Positions 1 through 8,370 of a stretch of DNA of 47,796 nucleotides are shown piece after piece (position 1 is the first letter of the stretch; each line of letters starts with the position of its first letter). The notes under the pieces are model-generated. The model was given only the letters and a program-made list of their open reading frames with translations, had not been told where the DNA came from and did no database searches. The position numbers were made by a program, and so were the translations under genes. Origin of the DNA: an uncultured Bacteroidales bacterium (GTDB taxonomy: Bacteria; Bacteroidota; Bacteroidia; Bacteroidales; Bacteroidaceae); NCBI GenBank assembly GCA_902799355.1, contig CADCAG010000029.1, positions 1 to 47,796 of the forward strand. Reading direction: 5' to 3'.

Positions 1-143
1 ATCTGTAAAGTACACTCATAACTAGTAATTTTTAATGGTTAAACTTATGTGATAACTAACTCTCTTGTTTTATGTTACAAAGTTACAAAAAAGTTTTGAT
101 ATAACCAAATTTTTCCGCCACTTTTTTTGTGCTTTTTTCGCAG

Positions 144-180
144 AAAAGTGCACACGGGGACAGTCCCTCTGTGCACTTTT
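144..180. terminator. Long hairpin, probable bidirectional terminator
   Basis: An 11-bp perfect stem (AAAAGTGCACA at 144-154 with its complement at 170-180) encloses a smaller GGGA/TCCC stem. Six T residues follow on the + side and a T-rich tract lies on the other. It lies downstream of the leftward primase-like pair and could end that transcript or one entering from the left. Confidence 0.6.
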
Positions 181-186
181 TTCCAT

Positions 187-250
187 CTCTCAATTTCTCA
201 TTTTTTTCATCTTTCAATTTCTCATTTTTTTCATCTTTCAATCTCTCCAT
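187..250. repeat. Tandem 24-bp T-rich repeat (2.5 copies)
   Basis: Two adjacent 24-base units (187-210 and 211-234) differ at one position and are followed by a partial third copy. Read on the other strand, the unit is a run of words resembling GAAAAATGAGAATTGA, the same flavour as the short intergenic repeat near 24825-24869. It is not coding. Confidence 0.7.
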
Positions 251-307
251 TTATTAGCCTAATACGCAACTGTATTAGGCTGATACGCGCGCGTATTAGG
301 CTAATAA
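251..307. repeat. 17-bp perfect inverted repeat with inner partial copies
   Basis: TTATTAGCCTAATACGC at 251-267 is exactly inverted at 291-307. A further GTATTAGGCT copy (272-281) and a CG-rich dyad (ATACGCGCGCGTAT) lie between. It could be an end, a recombinase site or a regulator site for the element carrying the leftward primase genes; nothing identifies which. The stretch 1-336 contains no convincing gene. Confidence 0.55.
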
Positions 308-336
308 TGACACATTATACAGCTGTCTTGTGAGCA

Positions 337-2307
337 TCAGCGTTTTATTTTGCTGTAATGTCCCTGACCCGTGCGTTCTACCAGTTGGTAACGACTGATA
401 AAGGAACCTATATAGCGCTGGGCAGTCTTGATGGGGATGCCAAGGGCTTGGGCTGTCTCTTCAGACTGCTTGGTTGTAAACTCATTAGGGAGAGCAATGA
501 GGAATTGTTGCTCACGTGCTTTCAAAGGCTGTATAGTTTGTTGTTGTTCATCGGTAGGTTTCAACAACGTGGTATAGACGTAGGCGGTATGAGCTACGAG
601 GCAGTCAATGATGGTCATTGCTGTCTGGTAGTCATCGTCTGTACAGATAAATGCCTGCTGCTGTGGGTCTGTCAGATGTCCTTGCTCAAAATTGCGAAGT
701 GTGGTGAGCACCATCATCATACGAAAGGCTACCAGTGCTATACGAACTATAAAAGCGGCAAAATCGAGACCATAGAGTCCTACTTGTTCAGGAAGAAGTG
801 GCTTGAAGTGTTTGTTGAAAGCCTGCTGTTGCTCTTCTGTCAGCAGTATCTGAATGCGACTGCTCTTGCGTCCGACAAGTTGGTCATACATCTGCTTAAT
901 TGATTGCCCAATTTCATGATAGCGGTCAGCAACGGGCTCTTTGCATTGGAACGGGTCGCGCCATTCGAGGTTCTCTTTGGCACAATAGAAAAGGTCGCGA
1001 GAGCTAGAACCATTCTCGTTCTGTTTGGGTGACAGCAGATAGGTTATCTGCTTTGGCGTACAGGTGACCATCATGCCCAGCTGGGGCTCGTCGATGACGA
1101 TGTGCTGTTTGTCCTTGGTACGAGTGCTGGTAATGGTCTCGTGGTGGAAGGCCATTCTCAATATGTCAGTAAATTGGCCCCACTCTTGGCTGAGTGCCTG
1201 GGTCAGCGTGTCGGCCTCGGTAGAGAAGACCATGCCCCTTCCACCATAGTTACAGAGGTCTTGCTTGAAGGCTGCTGCCGACGAGTCTGCTGATACGAAA
1301 AGGCTGCGGTACTGAGGCTCTTCAGGTTCTGGACCAGCACTCTCAGTACCTTTGCCTCGTTGTGATTTCTTGGCTTCCCATTCTGCATGCTGTTCCTTGT
1401 AGTCTGCTAACTGCGCATAGTATTGCGACAGCAAGGCATGTTCAATAGGCATCAACAAATGTTTCAGGTCATCAACTGCACCTTTTTGGCTGATACCTGC
1501 CAATCCGAGTATGAAGAGATAGAAGGGCGTGTAGACCCGTTTTCCGCCATAGATGCCGTAGACATTAGGTTGTGCGATGGCCAACAGATCCAGGGTTGCG
1601 AGCAGTGTCTTGTCTCGCTCCTCGGCCGTCTCCTTGCCCTCCATGCATCGTTGAATGGTGACGGGCAGCGTGCCAATATCAATCTTTGGGCTGAACGTCT
1701 GGCTGAACGAAAACCTCAAAACCTCAGTTTCCTCAACGCTGTCTGCGGCAATTGGGGTGGGGGCTCCAGAGCGATTACTCTTGTTAGTTTGTGACTGATA
1801 ATTAGAATGTTGTTCTCTATTATTATCCTCTGACCCCTGCTGATTACGTTTCTCCTCATAGCCATGAGGTAATTGAGGTTTTGAGGGAAACTGTCTGGCA
1901 ATGGCCGTGAGATCGACACCCGCATCCTGTGCCATTTTGTAAAAACTTGCGATAGTGATACGACCGTCGTTCTTGTGGAGACACTCCTGCCACTTCTTTT
2001 CGCAGTCGCCTTCACGGTATTTTGAAGACTGTGCGCAGAGCTGGTGGTAAATGTCGTGACCCTGTTCACCAAGCCCATTGGACAGTGCCATGCCTAAGTG
2101 TAGATACTCATCGTACGACTCAGCAATGTTGGCTCCCATCCTAAGAAGTTCGTCAGCAGTAGCCTGGGCTTTTGCCAATTCATCATCAGGGTTTTGGGCT
2201 ATCTGGTTTGTTACAGGGCTAACCTTGTCGGTGTGCTCGTTTGAAATATTGTTGGCGTTATTCTGTGAAGCCCACACCATGGGGTCGAAAACTTTATTAT
2301 TGTCCAT
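337..2307 (-). CDS. PriCT-2/DUF3987 primase-helicase-like protein of a mobile element
   Basis: A 656-residue protein. Residues about 50-135 match the pattern of the primase C-terminal PriCT-2 domain: a tyrosine-rich helix, GMAL, then CEKKWQE. The middle, from about residue 215, has the DUF3987 look, with LDLLAIAQPNVYGIYGGK and a second helical half. The last 45 residues form a helix-turn-helix-like end (ETAQALGIPIKTAQRYI). Proteins of this kind accompany VirE-N/BT4734 proteins in Bacteroidetes mobile or phage-like cassettes and are thought to act in replication of the element. I chose the ATG at 2307, whose MDNNKVFDP start follows closely on the upstream gene's stop at 2319. Upstream in-frame codons would run into that gene. 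The family assignment is by eye; the biochemical role is inferred. Confidence 0.7.
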   Translation of the reverse strand: MDNNKVFDPMVWASQNNANNISNEHTDKVSPVTNQIAQNPDDELAKAQATADELLRMGANIAESYDEYLHLGMALSNGLGEQGHDIYHQLCAQSSKYREGDCEKKWQECLHKNDGRITIASFYKMAQDAGVDLTAIARQFPSKPQLPHGYEEKRNQQGSEDNNREQHSNYQSQTNKSNRSGAPTPIAADSVEETEVLRFSFSQTFSPKIDIGTLPVTIQRCMEGKETAEERDKTLLATLDLLAIAQPNVYGIYGGKRVYTPFYLFILGLAGISQKGAVDDLKHLLMPIEHALLSQYYAQLADYKEQHAEWEAKKSQRGKGTESAGPEPEEPQYRSLFVSADSSAAAFKQDLCNYGGRGMVFSTEADTLTQALSQEWGQFTDILRMAFHHETITSTRTKDKQHIVIDEPQLGMMVTCTPKQITYLLSPKQNENGSSSRDLFYCAKENLEWRDPFQCKEPVADRYHEIGQSIKQMYDQLVGRKSSRIQILLTEEQQQAFNKHFKPLLPEQVGLYGLDFAAFIVRIALVAFRMMMVLTTLRNFEQGHLTDPQQQAFICTDDDYQTAMTIIDCLVAHTAYVYTTLLKPTDEQQQTIQPLKAREQQFLIALPNEFTTKQSEETAQALGIPIKTAQRYIGSFISRYQLVERTGQGHYSKIKR

Positions 2308-2318
2308 GATTTTATTTT

Positions 2319-2948
2319 TTAGATGTATAATTCGTAAAGGTCGGCACGTAGATAGGCCAGTGGATCGTAGCTGATAAAGCAAGCATGACTCTCGTTAGAC
2401 ACAGAAGGGTCTACTTGTTTATCTCCGAAACCATAGGTGGTAATGAAATATGAACGCAGAGCAGTGAACCATGTCTTGTAGTCGCACTTTGTGAGGTCTA
2501 TAGGCAGGAACACCTTCAATCCATGTCCTCGTGGCGAGGTGAACATCAGCAGTATCTGTTCGCCCCAATAGGGATCGGTCAACAACAGCGACTTCAACTC
2601 TTCCGGATCAATTTTAAACTTCATTACCTCAGTGTCATCGTCCAAGTGGTCAAAGTCAAGACACAAAGCGTTTGAATATTCAACCAACGACTTGTCATCG
2701 CAGTAAGTATAACTGCCTGATGGTGTCACGTAATCGAAGTTACGCCCCTTATATTGGCGCTGAGCATCTTCTCCCGTTAGACGACGCAGTTGCTCGGTCT
2801 TACTGATTAGACTGATGTCGCGGTCAGAGTCCGGCCCCAATTGTAGCCACTTCATGGTGACGTACATCCATACCCAGAACAGACTGACCGTCTTCAATGG
2901 CAGTTTGTTCCAAATGGGCGCTTTGAAAAAGGAAATCGTGTATCGCAT
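2319..2948 (-). CDS. BT4734/VirE N-terminal domain protein (primase-like)
   Basis: A 209-residue protein with three signatures of the BT4734/BF3469 (VirE-N) domain, which resembles archaeo-eukaryotic primases. These are an acidic CLDFDHLDDD motif, a glycine-rich TSPRGHGLKVF motif, and a DPSVSNESHACFISYDP motif near the C terminus. The gene ends 11 bases before the PriCT-2/DUF3987 gene, so the two are one operon, as if a single VirE-type polypeptide were split in two. I chose the ATG at 2948 (MRYTISFFK) because the extension upstream is a lysine-rich, A/T-biased stretch that looks untranslated. A role in replication of an integrative element is inferred from the family. Confidence 0.72.
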   Translation of the reverse strand: MRYTISFFKAPIWNKLPLKTVSLFWVWMYVTMKWLQLGPDSDRDISLISKTEQLRRLTGEDAQRQYKGRNFDYVTPSGSYTYCDDKSLVEYSNALCLDFDHLDDDTEVMKFKIDPEELKSLLLTDPYWGEQILLMFTSPRGHGLKVFLPIDLTKCDYKTWFTALRSYFITTYGFGDKQVDPSVSNESHACFISYDPLAYLRADLYELYI

Positions 2949-3030
2949 AATCTTTTTCTTTTTAAGTTTGTTGAAAGTGGAGCACGCCACCTCTTTATAT
3001 ATGGGAGAAAAGCGTGCTCTGGTTTACTCA

Positions 3031-3450
3031 TCAGAAATGCTTGAGCAACTTGACTTCCTGCTGTTCAGCACAGAAGGCGATCTTGTTGTACAAGCTGTTG
3101 AGCATGTTGTCGATGTACAAGATTCCGACATAATGACGAACGCCATACGTCCAGAAATCCATCACGTCATCAGCCACTTCAATCGCCATCGCCTCGTCAA
3201 GGCCTCGGAGCGCATCCACCACTTGACGACGCAGACGGTCAGACAGCCATTCAGGGAAGCAACTTACCAATAGCCCTTCTGCAAAGACATCAGGTTTGAA
3301 CTTGTTCCGGAGGTCGCGAAAGAAGACGGACTTCTTGGCTTCCTGCTTTGGTTCATTACTGTTGAAAACACTGTCATGTAGGTTTTCTCCTACGGTGCGA
3401 GGGCCATACTGTTTTTCAGACCCTACGCAAGTTCTATTTTTCTTTGTCAT
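3031..3450 (-). CDS. Hypothetical 139-aa protein upstream of the VirE-like pair
   Basis: I do not recognise this protein. It begins MTKKNRTC, has a basic, polar N-terminal 45 residues, then a helical region (about residues 50-139) with several amphipathic segments, DVMDFWTYGVRHYVGILYIDNML being the most hydrophobic part. Its orientation and distance (82 bases) suggest it is the first gene of the leftward operon with the two primase-like genes. Many such cassettes carry a small accessory DNA-binding or mobilisation protein in this place, but no helix-turn-helix is obvious, so no function is assigned. The ATG at 3450 is preferred to an alternative start at 3483. Confidence 0.5.
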   Translation of the reverse strand: MTKKNRTCVGSEKQYGPRTVGENLHDSVFNSNEPKQEAKKSVFFRDLRNKFKPDVFAEGLLVSCFPEWLSDRLRRQVVDALRGLDEAMAIEVADDVMDFWTYGVRHYVGILYIDNMLNSLYNKIAFCAEQQEVKLLKHF

Positions 3451-3505
3451 TTTGCTTTGGGCAGTAATTTTTGCCCTCAGCAATGGGGAAATTACCCCTC
3501 TTCAC

Positions 3506-3660
3506 GTAAGCATTTTTCCATTATTTGCTTACATTGTTTTAAAACAAAACATAAAGAAAGCCGGAACACCCTGTGTTTCAGAAGTATTCTAGCTCAAAAT
3601 ATTTTTTTAATAATTATGTTTTGATTACACAATTGCTTACTAATTCACGAAATTGCTTAC
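3506..3660. promoter_or_regulatory. Four TGCTTAC boxes, two as 20-bp-spaced direct repeats
   Basis: AATTGCTTAC occurs at 3631-3640 and again at 3651-3660, exactly two helical turns apart. A third TTGCTTACAT lies at 3525-3534 and an inverted copy (GTAAGCA) at 3506-3512. They fill the 300-base gap between the leftward 139-aa gene and the rightward restriction gene. This looks like an operator array that could control either side; the regulator is unknown. Confidence 0.45.
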
Positions 3661-3695
3661 ATACGTCACAACTCTCGATTATTATTTTTGATCTT

Positions 3696-3730
3696 CTTGA
3701 ACGTTTATTAAAAAATTATATGTACCTTTG
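3696..3730 (+). promoter_or_regulatory. Promoter of the restriction-modification operon
   Basis: A -7 box TACCTTTG at 3723-3730 is preceded by a weak -33 candidate (CTTG at 3696-3699, spacing slightly long at 23). The start codon lies 20 bases downstream. Confidence 0.5.
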
Positions 3731-3750
3731 CAACAACGAATCATAAAAGA

Positions 3751-4836
3751 ATGGATATGACATACAATAACATTAAACCTGGTTTGTTTGGACAGAAGCA
3801 TTCAAGTAGAGATTATACACAAGAGGATAGTTGGGGTAAGAATCAATTCAATAGTTCTTTCCCTGCATCGTTAGTTGCTTATATGGGCAGTCGTGACGTA
3901 AAGCCTGTCTATATTTGTGCTAATGAGAATAATGAAATAGTCCACAAACACATTGATGCCAGCAAACTCTTGGGTGTTGATCCTCTAAGCGATGATGCAT
4001 ACTATGACTTTGAGGCTGGCTACTATCCTTATGAACAATATTACACGGCATCCAAAAAAGAAAAAATCGACTTGGTAATGATAAATCGTTCAACCAAGTT
4101 GGCCGTTAGTGGCCTTGAGGTAAAACTTACTACACTTCCAGATAACACTACAAAGGATTTAGAGGAAGAAAATTATGGTAGCGAGATTGTCGTTCGTTCT
4201 CCAACTATTCTTTTCTTAGCTTGTAGTATTTGTGCATGTTATGATAACTTACGAGGAAAGACGAAATTACATACCTTACTAAATACTATAGGTGAAGAGA
4301 TAAAGGACTGGGGTGAGATTCGTATGGTATTACCTCATTACGATAAAATCAAAGAAGCTATTTTACAAGTCTCCAAAGATTTGTATAAAAAGCAGGTCCC
4401 TCTCATCATTCAACCTATATGGAAGACGGATAAAAAATTAAAGCACTTTGAAGATAATTGCCTAGATGTTTTTGTGTGGTCAAATCTTTCAGTTATCCAG
4501 ATGTGTCTAAGAGATACCAATCCAAAAGATGACATATCGAGAAACCAAAGAACTATTATATGGCTTTATAAAATGCTTTGGGACTTTACACAATATGGAC
4601 GGTTTAACTATACTGATATTGTTAATGCTTTAGCATATAAATATAAAACAGATAAAGCCTTTGCTATCAGTGGAAATTTAACAAGTCCTATGATGAAGTG
4701 CATAGAATTAACAAAACCTCGTATTACCAAGTTCGAAATTAAGAATATTATTCTAGGTGGAGGGCAAAATTTCCTGAAGCCAGAAAGACGTTTTGATGCT
4801 TTTTTAGTTAGTCATCCAGAATTATTTCAAGAATGA
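3751..4836 (+). CDS. HindVP-family type II restriction endonuclease
   Basis: A 361-residue protein resembling the HindVP family of type II restriction enzymes. The N terminus (NNIKPGLFGQKHSSRDYTQ) is typical, and a PD-(D/E)xK nuclease core is visible as KIDLVM (Asp107) followed by GLEVKLTTLPD (Glu123, Lys125). HindVP recognises GRCGYC; whether this enzyme shares that specificity cannot be told from sequence alone. The gene overlaps the start of a cytosine methyltransferase gene by 4 bases (ATGA), so the pair is translationally coupled. Its low-GC codon use stands out against the genes to the right, which fits horizontal acquisition. A stable TACCTTTG promoter lies just upstream, together with repeated TGCTTAC boxes that may time expression. 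Confidence 0.82.
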   Translation: MDMTYNNIKPGLFGQKHSSRDYTQEDSWGKNQFNSSFPASLVAYMGSRDVKPVYICANENNEIVHKHIDASKLLGVDPLSDDAYYDFEAGYYPYEQYYTASKKEKIDLVMINRSTKLAVSGLEVKLTTLPDNTTKDLEEENYGSEIVVRSPTILFLACSICACYDNLRGKTKLHTLLNTIGEEIKDWGEIRMVLPHYDKIKEAILQVSKDLYKKQVPLIIQPIWKTDKKLKHFEDNCLDVFVWSNLSVIQMCLRDTNPKDDISRNQRTIIWLYKMLWDFTQYGRFNYTDIVNALAYKYKTDKAFAISGNLTSPMMKCIELTKPRITKFEIKNIILGGGQNFLKPERRFDAFLVSHPELFQE

Positions 4837-5816
4837 GAGTAGTAGATTTATTTTGTGGTTGCGGAGGTCTTAGCCTCGGCTTTCAAAAGGCAGGATTCGA
4901 AGTGGTTGCCGCCTACGACAAGTGGGAGGCAGCTCTTAATGTCTATAGATTAAATTTTGACCATCCTGCCGAAGATATGGATTTGAGCAATGTACAGGCA
5001 AGTGCTATTGCTATTGATCAACTACATCCAGACATGATTATTGGTGGACCTCCTTGTCAGGATTTCTCATCGGCAGGCAAGCGCGATGAAGACGGAGGTC
5101 GTGGTGATCTTACAATACATTACGCACAAATTATAAGCCGTGTCAGACCTAAATGGTTCGTCATGGAGAATGTCGCCCGAATTACAAAGACTCAAAAACT
5201 TGTTGAAGCCAAAGCCATCTTCAAGGAAGCTGGCTATGGCCTTTCCCAACAAGTACTCGATGCTTCACTCTGTGGCGTTCCGCAACAGCGAAAGCGTTTC
5301 TTCCTCATTGGAAAACTCCGTGAAATGGATGGATTTATGGAACCATTTATTAATAGCGGTTTAGCGAGCAAACCCATGACATTGCGTGACTATTTTGGTG
5401 ATTCACTTGGTATCGAATACTACTATCGTCACCCACGTAGTTACGTCCGCCGTGGTATTTTCTCTATAGACGAGCCCAGCCCAACTGTTCGTGGCGTTAA
5501 TCGACCCATGCCTGAAGGTTATCAAATACATGCTAACGACCCAGTAAAGTCAAAGGAGGGCATCCGTCCGCTTACTACACTTGAGCGTAGCTACATTCAG
5601 ACTTTCCCTCGTGGATACAAGTTTGTTGGCAATAAAACCGATATGGAGCAAATGATTGGCAATGCAGTACCTGTTAACCTAGCCAAATTCGTGGCTACTG
5701 CAATTACTAAATACATAGCTAGCCCACATCAAAACCGCAGTTTAGAAATAGACTTTGATAATTGGGAACCTGAAAAACGCCTTGCATGGTGCGCCAGCGA
5801 ACCATTGGAGATATAG
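4833..5816 (+). CDS. DNA (cytosine-5) methyltransferase, partner of the HindVP-type nuclease
   Basis: A 327-residue C5-cytosine methyltransferase. Visible motifs in order: I, VDLFCGCGGLSLGF (SAM binding); IV, GGPPCQDFSSAGKR with catalytic Cys75; VI, WFVMENVARI; VIII, VPQQRKRFFLIG; a target-recognition region; IX-X, ending in MIGNAVPVNLAKFVA. It protects host DNA from the neighbouring endonuclease by methylating the same site. Length and motif order match M.HindV-like enzymes. The stop codon lies inside a hairpin shared with the convergent gene on the right. Confidence 0.93.
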   Translation: MRVVDLFCGCGGLSLGFQKAGFEVVAAYDKWEAALNVYRLNFDHPAEDMDLSNVQASAIAIDQLHPDMIIGGPPCQDFSSAGKRDEDGGRGDLTIHYAQIISRVRPKWFVMENVARITKTQKLVEAKAIFKEAGYGLSQQVLDASLCGVPQQRKRFFLIGKLREMDGFMEPFINSGLASKPMTLRDYFGDSLGIEYYYRHPRSYVRRGIFSIDEPSPTVRGVNRPMPEGYQIHANDPVKSKEGIRPLTTLERSYIQTFPRGYKFVGNKTDMEQMIGNAVPVNLAKFVATAITKYIASPHQNRSLEIDFDNWEPEKRLAWCASEPLEI

Positions 5817-5837
5817 CATATTTTTTTATGCTATATC
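5810..5837. terminator. Shared bidirectional terminator between convergent genes
   Basis: GATATAGCAT (5810-5819) pairs with its complement at 5828-5837 around an ATTTTTTT loop. The stop codons of the methyltransferase (+) and of the 353-aa gene (-) both fall inside the stem, so the two operons meet with no spare sequence. Confidence 0.6.
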
Positions 5838-6892
5838 CCTTTGGTAGTGCGAAGCTCTTTCGATAAAACAGCTTGGATTGCTGCATCTGTTGTCTCGTAA
5901 TCATCATCGCCACCGCCTTTTCGCAATGGTAGTGGATTACTTATATTGAGAATATAGAGTGTTGCTTTAATCTGAAACTTGTTGTCATTATCAAGACGTT
6001 TTCTGTCAAAATTGGGAGTCATTCCAAATAGCTCTCGTACCATTGAGGAAGCGGATTGCTTTATCTGTTCTTCGATATATGATTGTTTAAGTAGTTCTTG
6101 TAGCAGAATGGTAAGTATCGTGGAGTTTGCCTTCCATGAGATATTGCAATGCTTAGGTTCGCCTTCAAAGAGTGCATCAAAATCGTTAGCAGTGGTCAGT
6201 TCATCTAACCATCTCCACTCATTCCACTTACAGAAGACGATATCTACCCGATGTCGTTGCTTCATCAGTATGCCGTTATTACCATGTTTGTAATATTTCA
6301 GCGTCTTGGGTTTATTGTTTGTCTTTCTTTCTATTTTTTTCTTTGCTTTCGCAGCTTTAGGCTTCTTGTTCGAAGATCGTAATGTAACTGGAGTTTCTTC
6401 TTCGAAATAAGCATCAAACCATCTGTCAGAAAGCGGTACGGAGAAGATACGGTCGAGCGTTGACTGCCAGCCTTCGAACTTATGGTTGGCAACCACCTGC
6501 ATAAGCTGTCCAGAGAGCGTGTACTTGTAAAATGGATGGCTACAGCTATCAATAGCAAGAATAGTGAAGCCGAAGACGATACCAACAGCCTTGCGTATCT
6601 CCTCCTCCTCAACATGTCGGTCAAAGCGTTTGTACTCATTAAACTTGCGCAGCCAGATGTTATCCGTCTCTGTCAGGATGTCCTCGCCTTTTTCCGTTAT
6701 GCCCGAAAGAAGTTCTAGTGTATCCATAAAACATTCTTCTGGACACAGCCCGAATTGATATTCAGACTCCAGTTGAGGGCCTATCAGACTAATAGCTTTG
6801 TACAGCTCGTTGTCTGCATACTTCTCACTTACATGCTTTATTTCTTCGCTTTGGAACCTCTGATTCATTGACGTATCCTTTTGTTTCTTCAT
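5831..6892 (-). CDS. Unrecognised 353-aa protein with RteC-like C-terminal helices
   Basis: No family is recognised with certainty. The N-terminal ~150 residues are mostly helical and contain a hydrophobic stretch (KAVGIVFGFTILAI). A lysine-rich linker (about residues 170-200) follows. The last ~120 residues contain ISWKANSTILTILLQELLKQ and then VRELFGMTPNFDRKRLDND, a pattern resembling the C-terminal helices of Bacteroidetes RteC-type regulators; this is suggestive only. The gene overlaps the upstream 339-aa gene by 68 bases if the first ATG (6892) is used. An ATG at 6868 (MNQRFQ) would shorten the overlap to 44. Overlap and common strand imply one transcript and probably one function, next to a restriction system. 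Confidence 0.55.
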   Translation of the reverse strand: MKKQKDTSMNQRFQSEEIKHVSEKYADNELYKAISLIGPQLESEYQFGLCPEECFMDTLELLSGITEKGEDILTETDNIWLRKFNEYKRFDRHVEEEEIRKAVGIVFGFTILAIDSCSHPFYKYTLSGQLMQVVANHKFEGWQSTLDRIFSVPLSDRWFDAYFEEETPVTLRSSNKKPKAAKAKKKIERKTNNKPKTLKYYKHGNNGILMKQRHRVDIVFCKWNEWRWLDELTTANDFDALFEGEPKHCNISWKANSTILTILLQELLKQSYIEEQIKQSASSMVRELFGMTPNFDRKRLDNDNKFQIKATLYILNISNPLPLRKGGGDDDYETTDAAIQAVLSKELRTTKGI

Positions 6893-7841
6893 CTACCAAA
6901 TCAAACCACTCCTCAAGTTCGGTCTTCCCGTTAAAGGTGTGAGTACCAATTTCAAACCGTTGAAGTACATCAACGGTTATTGGGTAATATGCCCTGACAT
7001 AGTCATTGATGCGGTAGGTTTTATATTCCTTAAAAGAAATGCTGATATCATATCCATTTTCACCACACAAGCGTACCATCTCGGCCATATCCTTGTTTTG
7101 CTGCGAGATTTTAGTGTTTGTGTACTTATCGAATTCCATCCTAAAAAAACCCTTCAGTGCATCTGAAATCTCAACTGTTTTTAGCATTGCTTTCAATCGG
7201 GTAGATTTCACCTCCATAGCATTCGTCTTGTTGATTTTCTTAGGGTTCTGGAATGTAAAGGAAACATTACGAATATAGTCGTTATGCTCAAAGATACGCT
7301 CATTGACAAAATCCCAGATTTCCTTTGGGTTCATCCGTGCTTCGATACGCATTTCCAAGTCAAACTTGTCGGCAAGCATGGGGTTGAAGTTGTCTAACAA
7401 CATATCGCGCAATAAGTCCGGCTTGCTTCCCCAGGCTGATGACTTCTCAATAGCCATTAGACAAATGCCGGGTCGATTGTCAATCAAAACATAACAATAG
7501 GGGTTGGATTCATCCTCTTTTTTCTCCCACTTGTCAATACCCTTATTGTCCTTTCCATTCCGTTTCCATAAGTCTTTAAACTGGCTATTGTTCACTCGCC
7601 ATAAATATATATCATCCGAAACAGCCATTACATCGTTAGGAAGGGGAGTCGCTTCACCCTTTTTGTTTATCTTTAAAAGCCTATCAATAGAGTTTTGGTC
7701 AAATAGGCTTGCAAAGCATTTTTGTGCAATCTTTATGTACTTGTCACCATCTATGCCATCCGCTTCTGCTTGTACTGTACGTTGTTGAGCTTTGTGGAAA
7801 TCGTACTTGTAAATTGCGTAGAGAGATTTTGTTTTATCCAT
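6825..7841 (-). CDS. Unrecognised 339-aa protein, first gene of a two-gene unit
   Basis: I cannot assign a family. The protein is soluble, starts MDKTKSLYAIYKYDFHKAQ, and shows a central alternating segment (CYVLIDNRPGICLMAIEK, then helices, then IEARMNPKEIWDFVNERI and IRNVSFTFQNPKK). This order of an early strand pair, a long helix and a later strand ending in Pro recalls several phage-defence-associated DUF proteins such as DUF4747, but it is only a resemblance. The ATG at 7841 is chosen over a TTG at 7847. The gene is AT-rich, has its own promoter-like sequence at 7878-7871, and overlaps the next gene. Placement beside a restriction-modification operon suggests anti-phage or mobile-element cargo. 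Confidence 0.5.
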   Translation of the reverse strand: MDKTKSLYAIYKYDFHKAQQRTVQAEADGIDGDKYIKIAQKCFASLFDQNSIDRLLKINKKGEATPLPNDVMAVSDDIYLWRVNNSQFKDLWKRNGKDNKGIDKWEKKEDESNPYCYVLIDNRPGICLMAIEKSSAWGSKPDLLRDMLLDNFNPMLADKFDLEMRIEARMNPKEIWDFVNERIFEHNDYIRNVSFTFQNPKKINKTNAMEVKSTRLKAMLKTVEISDALKGFFRMEFDKYTNTKISQQNKDMAEMVRLCGENGYDISISFKEYKTYRINDYVRAYYPITVDVLQRFEIGTHTFNGKTELEEWFDLVDEETKGYVNESEVPKRRNKACK

Positions 7842-7870
7842 TGCCAAATATTAAATCTATATTATGACTG

Positions 7871-7895
7871 CAAAAATACTAATTATTATCGAAAA
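7871..7895 (-). promoter_or_regulatory. Leftward promoter of the unknown two-gene unit
   Basis: On the minus strand TATTTTTG (7878-7871) is a good -7 box, 30 bases before the ATG at 7841. The -33 box is poor (a T-run near 7895). It lies back to back with the rightward promoter at 7929-7960. Confidence 0.4.
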
Positions 7896-7928
7896 AGCGA
7901 ATAATACGCCACAAAAAACTACAGAAAA

Positions 7929-7960
7929 TTTGCATATCTCGATTATTTTTCGTACCTTTG
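7929..7960 (+). promoter_or_regulatory. Promoter of the lysis-like cassette
   Basis: TTTG (7929-7932), 20 bases, TACCTTTG (7953-7960): a consensus Bacteroidetes promoter. The spacer begins CATATCTCG, a sequence shared with two other promoters in this window (near 10481 and 11105). The leader to the first ATG is about 80 bases. Confidence 0.75.
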
Positions 7961-8042
7961 TATAGTAAGTCAAAGGTGCTTTAATGCGCTGGACTACAAA
8001 TAATTAACCCTATATATTAACCATTAAAAACACACTAGAATT

Positions 8043-8132
8043 ATGAACAAGACAACGAAAATTATTCTTCAGGCTCTGAGTTACATTATCAGTCTTCTGC
8101 TGGGCGCTGGCGGTGCCACGATGCTGAGTTAA
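8043..8132 (+). CDS. Smalltalk-like 29-aa membrane peptide
   Basis: A 29-codon gene, ATG at 8043 and TAA at 8130-8132. The peptide starts MNKTTK, has one hydrophobic helix (IILQALSYIISLLLGAGGATML) and ends at once. Length, the MNKTT-type start and the glycine/alanine end resemble the Bacteroidetes smalltalk family, tiny proteins usually found just upstream of peptidoglycan amidases or peptidases. The consensus promoter and the downstream M15 peptidase give the same context. Its function is unknown; a role in membrane permeabilisation or control of the peptidase is inferred. Confidence 0.6.
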   Translation: MNKTTKIILQALSYIISLLLGAGGATMLS

Positions 8133-8148
8133 GAAACGACCAAATGCT

Positions 8149-8370
8149 ATGGAAAACACGCGATTTAAGATCTCTCAGTACGCCTGTGCGGTGCTGCTCA
8201 TTGTGAGCAGCATCGCCCTCGTAGCCTATCAGGTCGTGATGATTGACGATGTGTCCAACGGTCTGCTGGTCTATGTGGCACAGGCCTTCCTGCTCGTCGC
8301 CAGCATCTTCGGACTTGACTACTATGTGAAACTTATCAGCAAGAAAATCGATGGAAAACACACAACTTAA
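8149..8370 (+). CDS. 73-aa two-helix membrane protein, possible holin
   Basis: The protein has two hydrophobic segments (about residues 9-30, YACAVLLIVSSIALVAYQVV, and 38-60, NGLLVYVAQAFLLVASIFGL) joined by a short polar turn, and a basic C-terminal tail (KLISKKIDGKH). This is the size and topology of small phage holins. It follows the 29-aa peptide by 16 bases and overlaps the M15 peptidase gene by 20 bases. Because that peptidase has no signal peptide, a holin-like partner would explain how it reaches the cell wall. The holin function is inferred from topology and context; no family match is claimed. Confidence 0.6.
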   Translation: MENTRFKISQYACAVLLIVSSIALVAYQVVMIDDVSNGLLVYVAQAFLLVASIFGLDYYVKLISKKIDGKHTT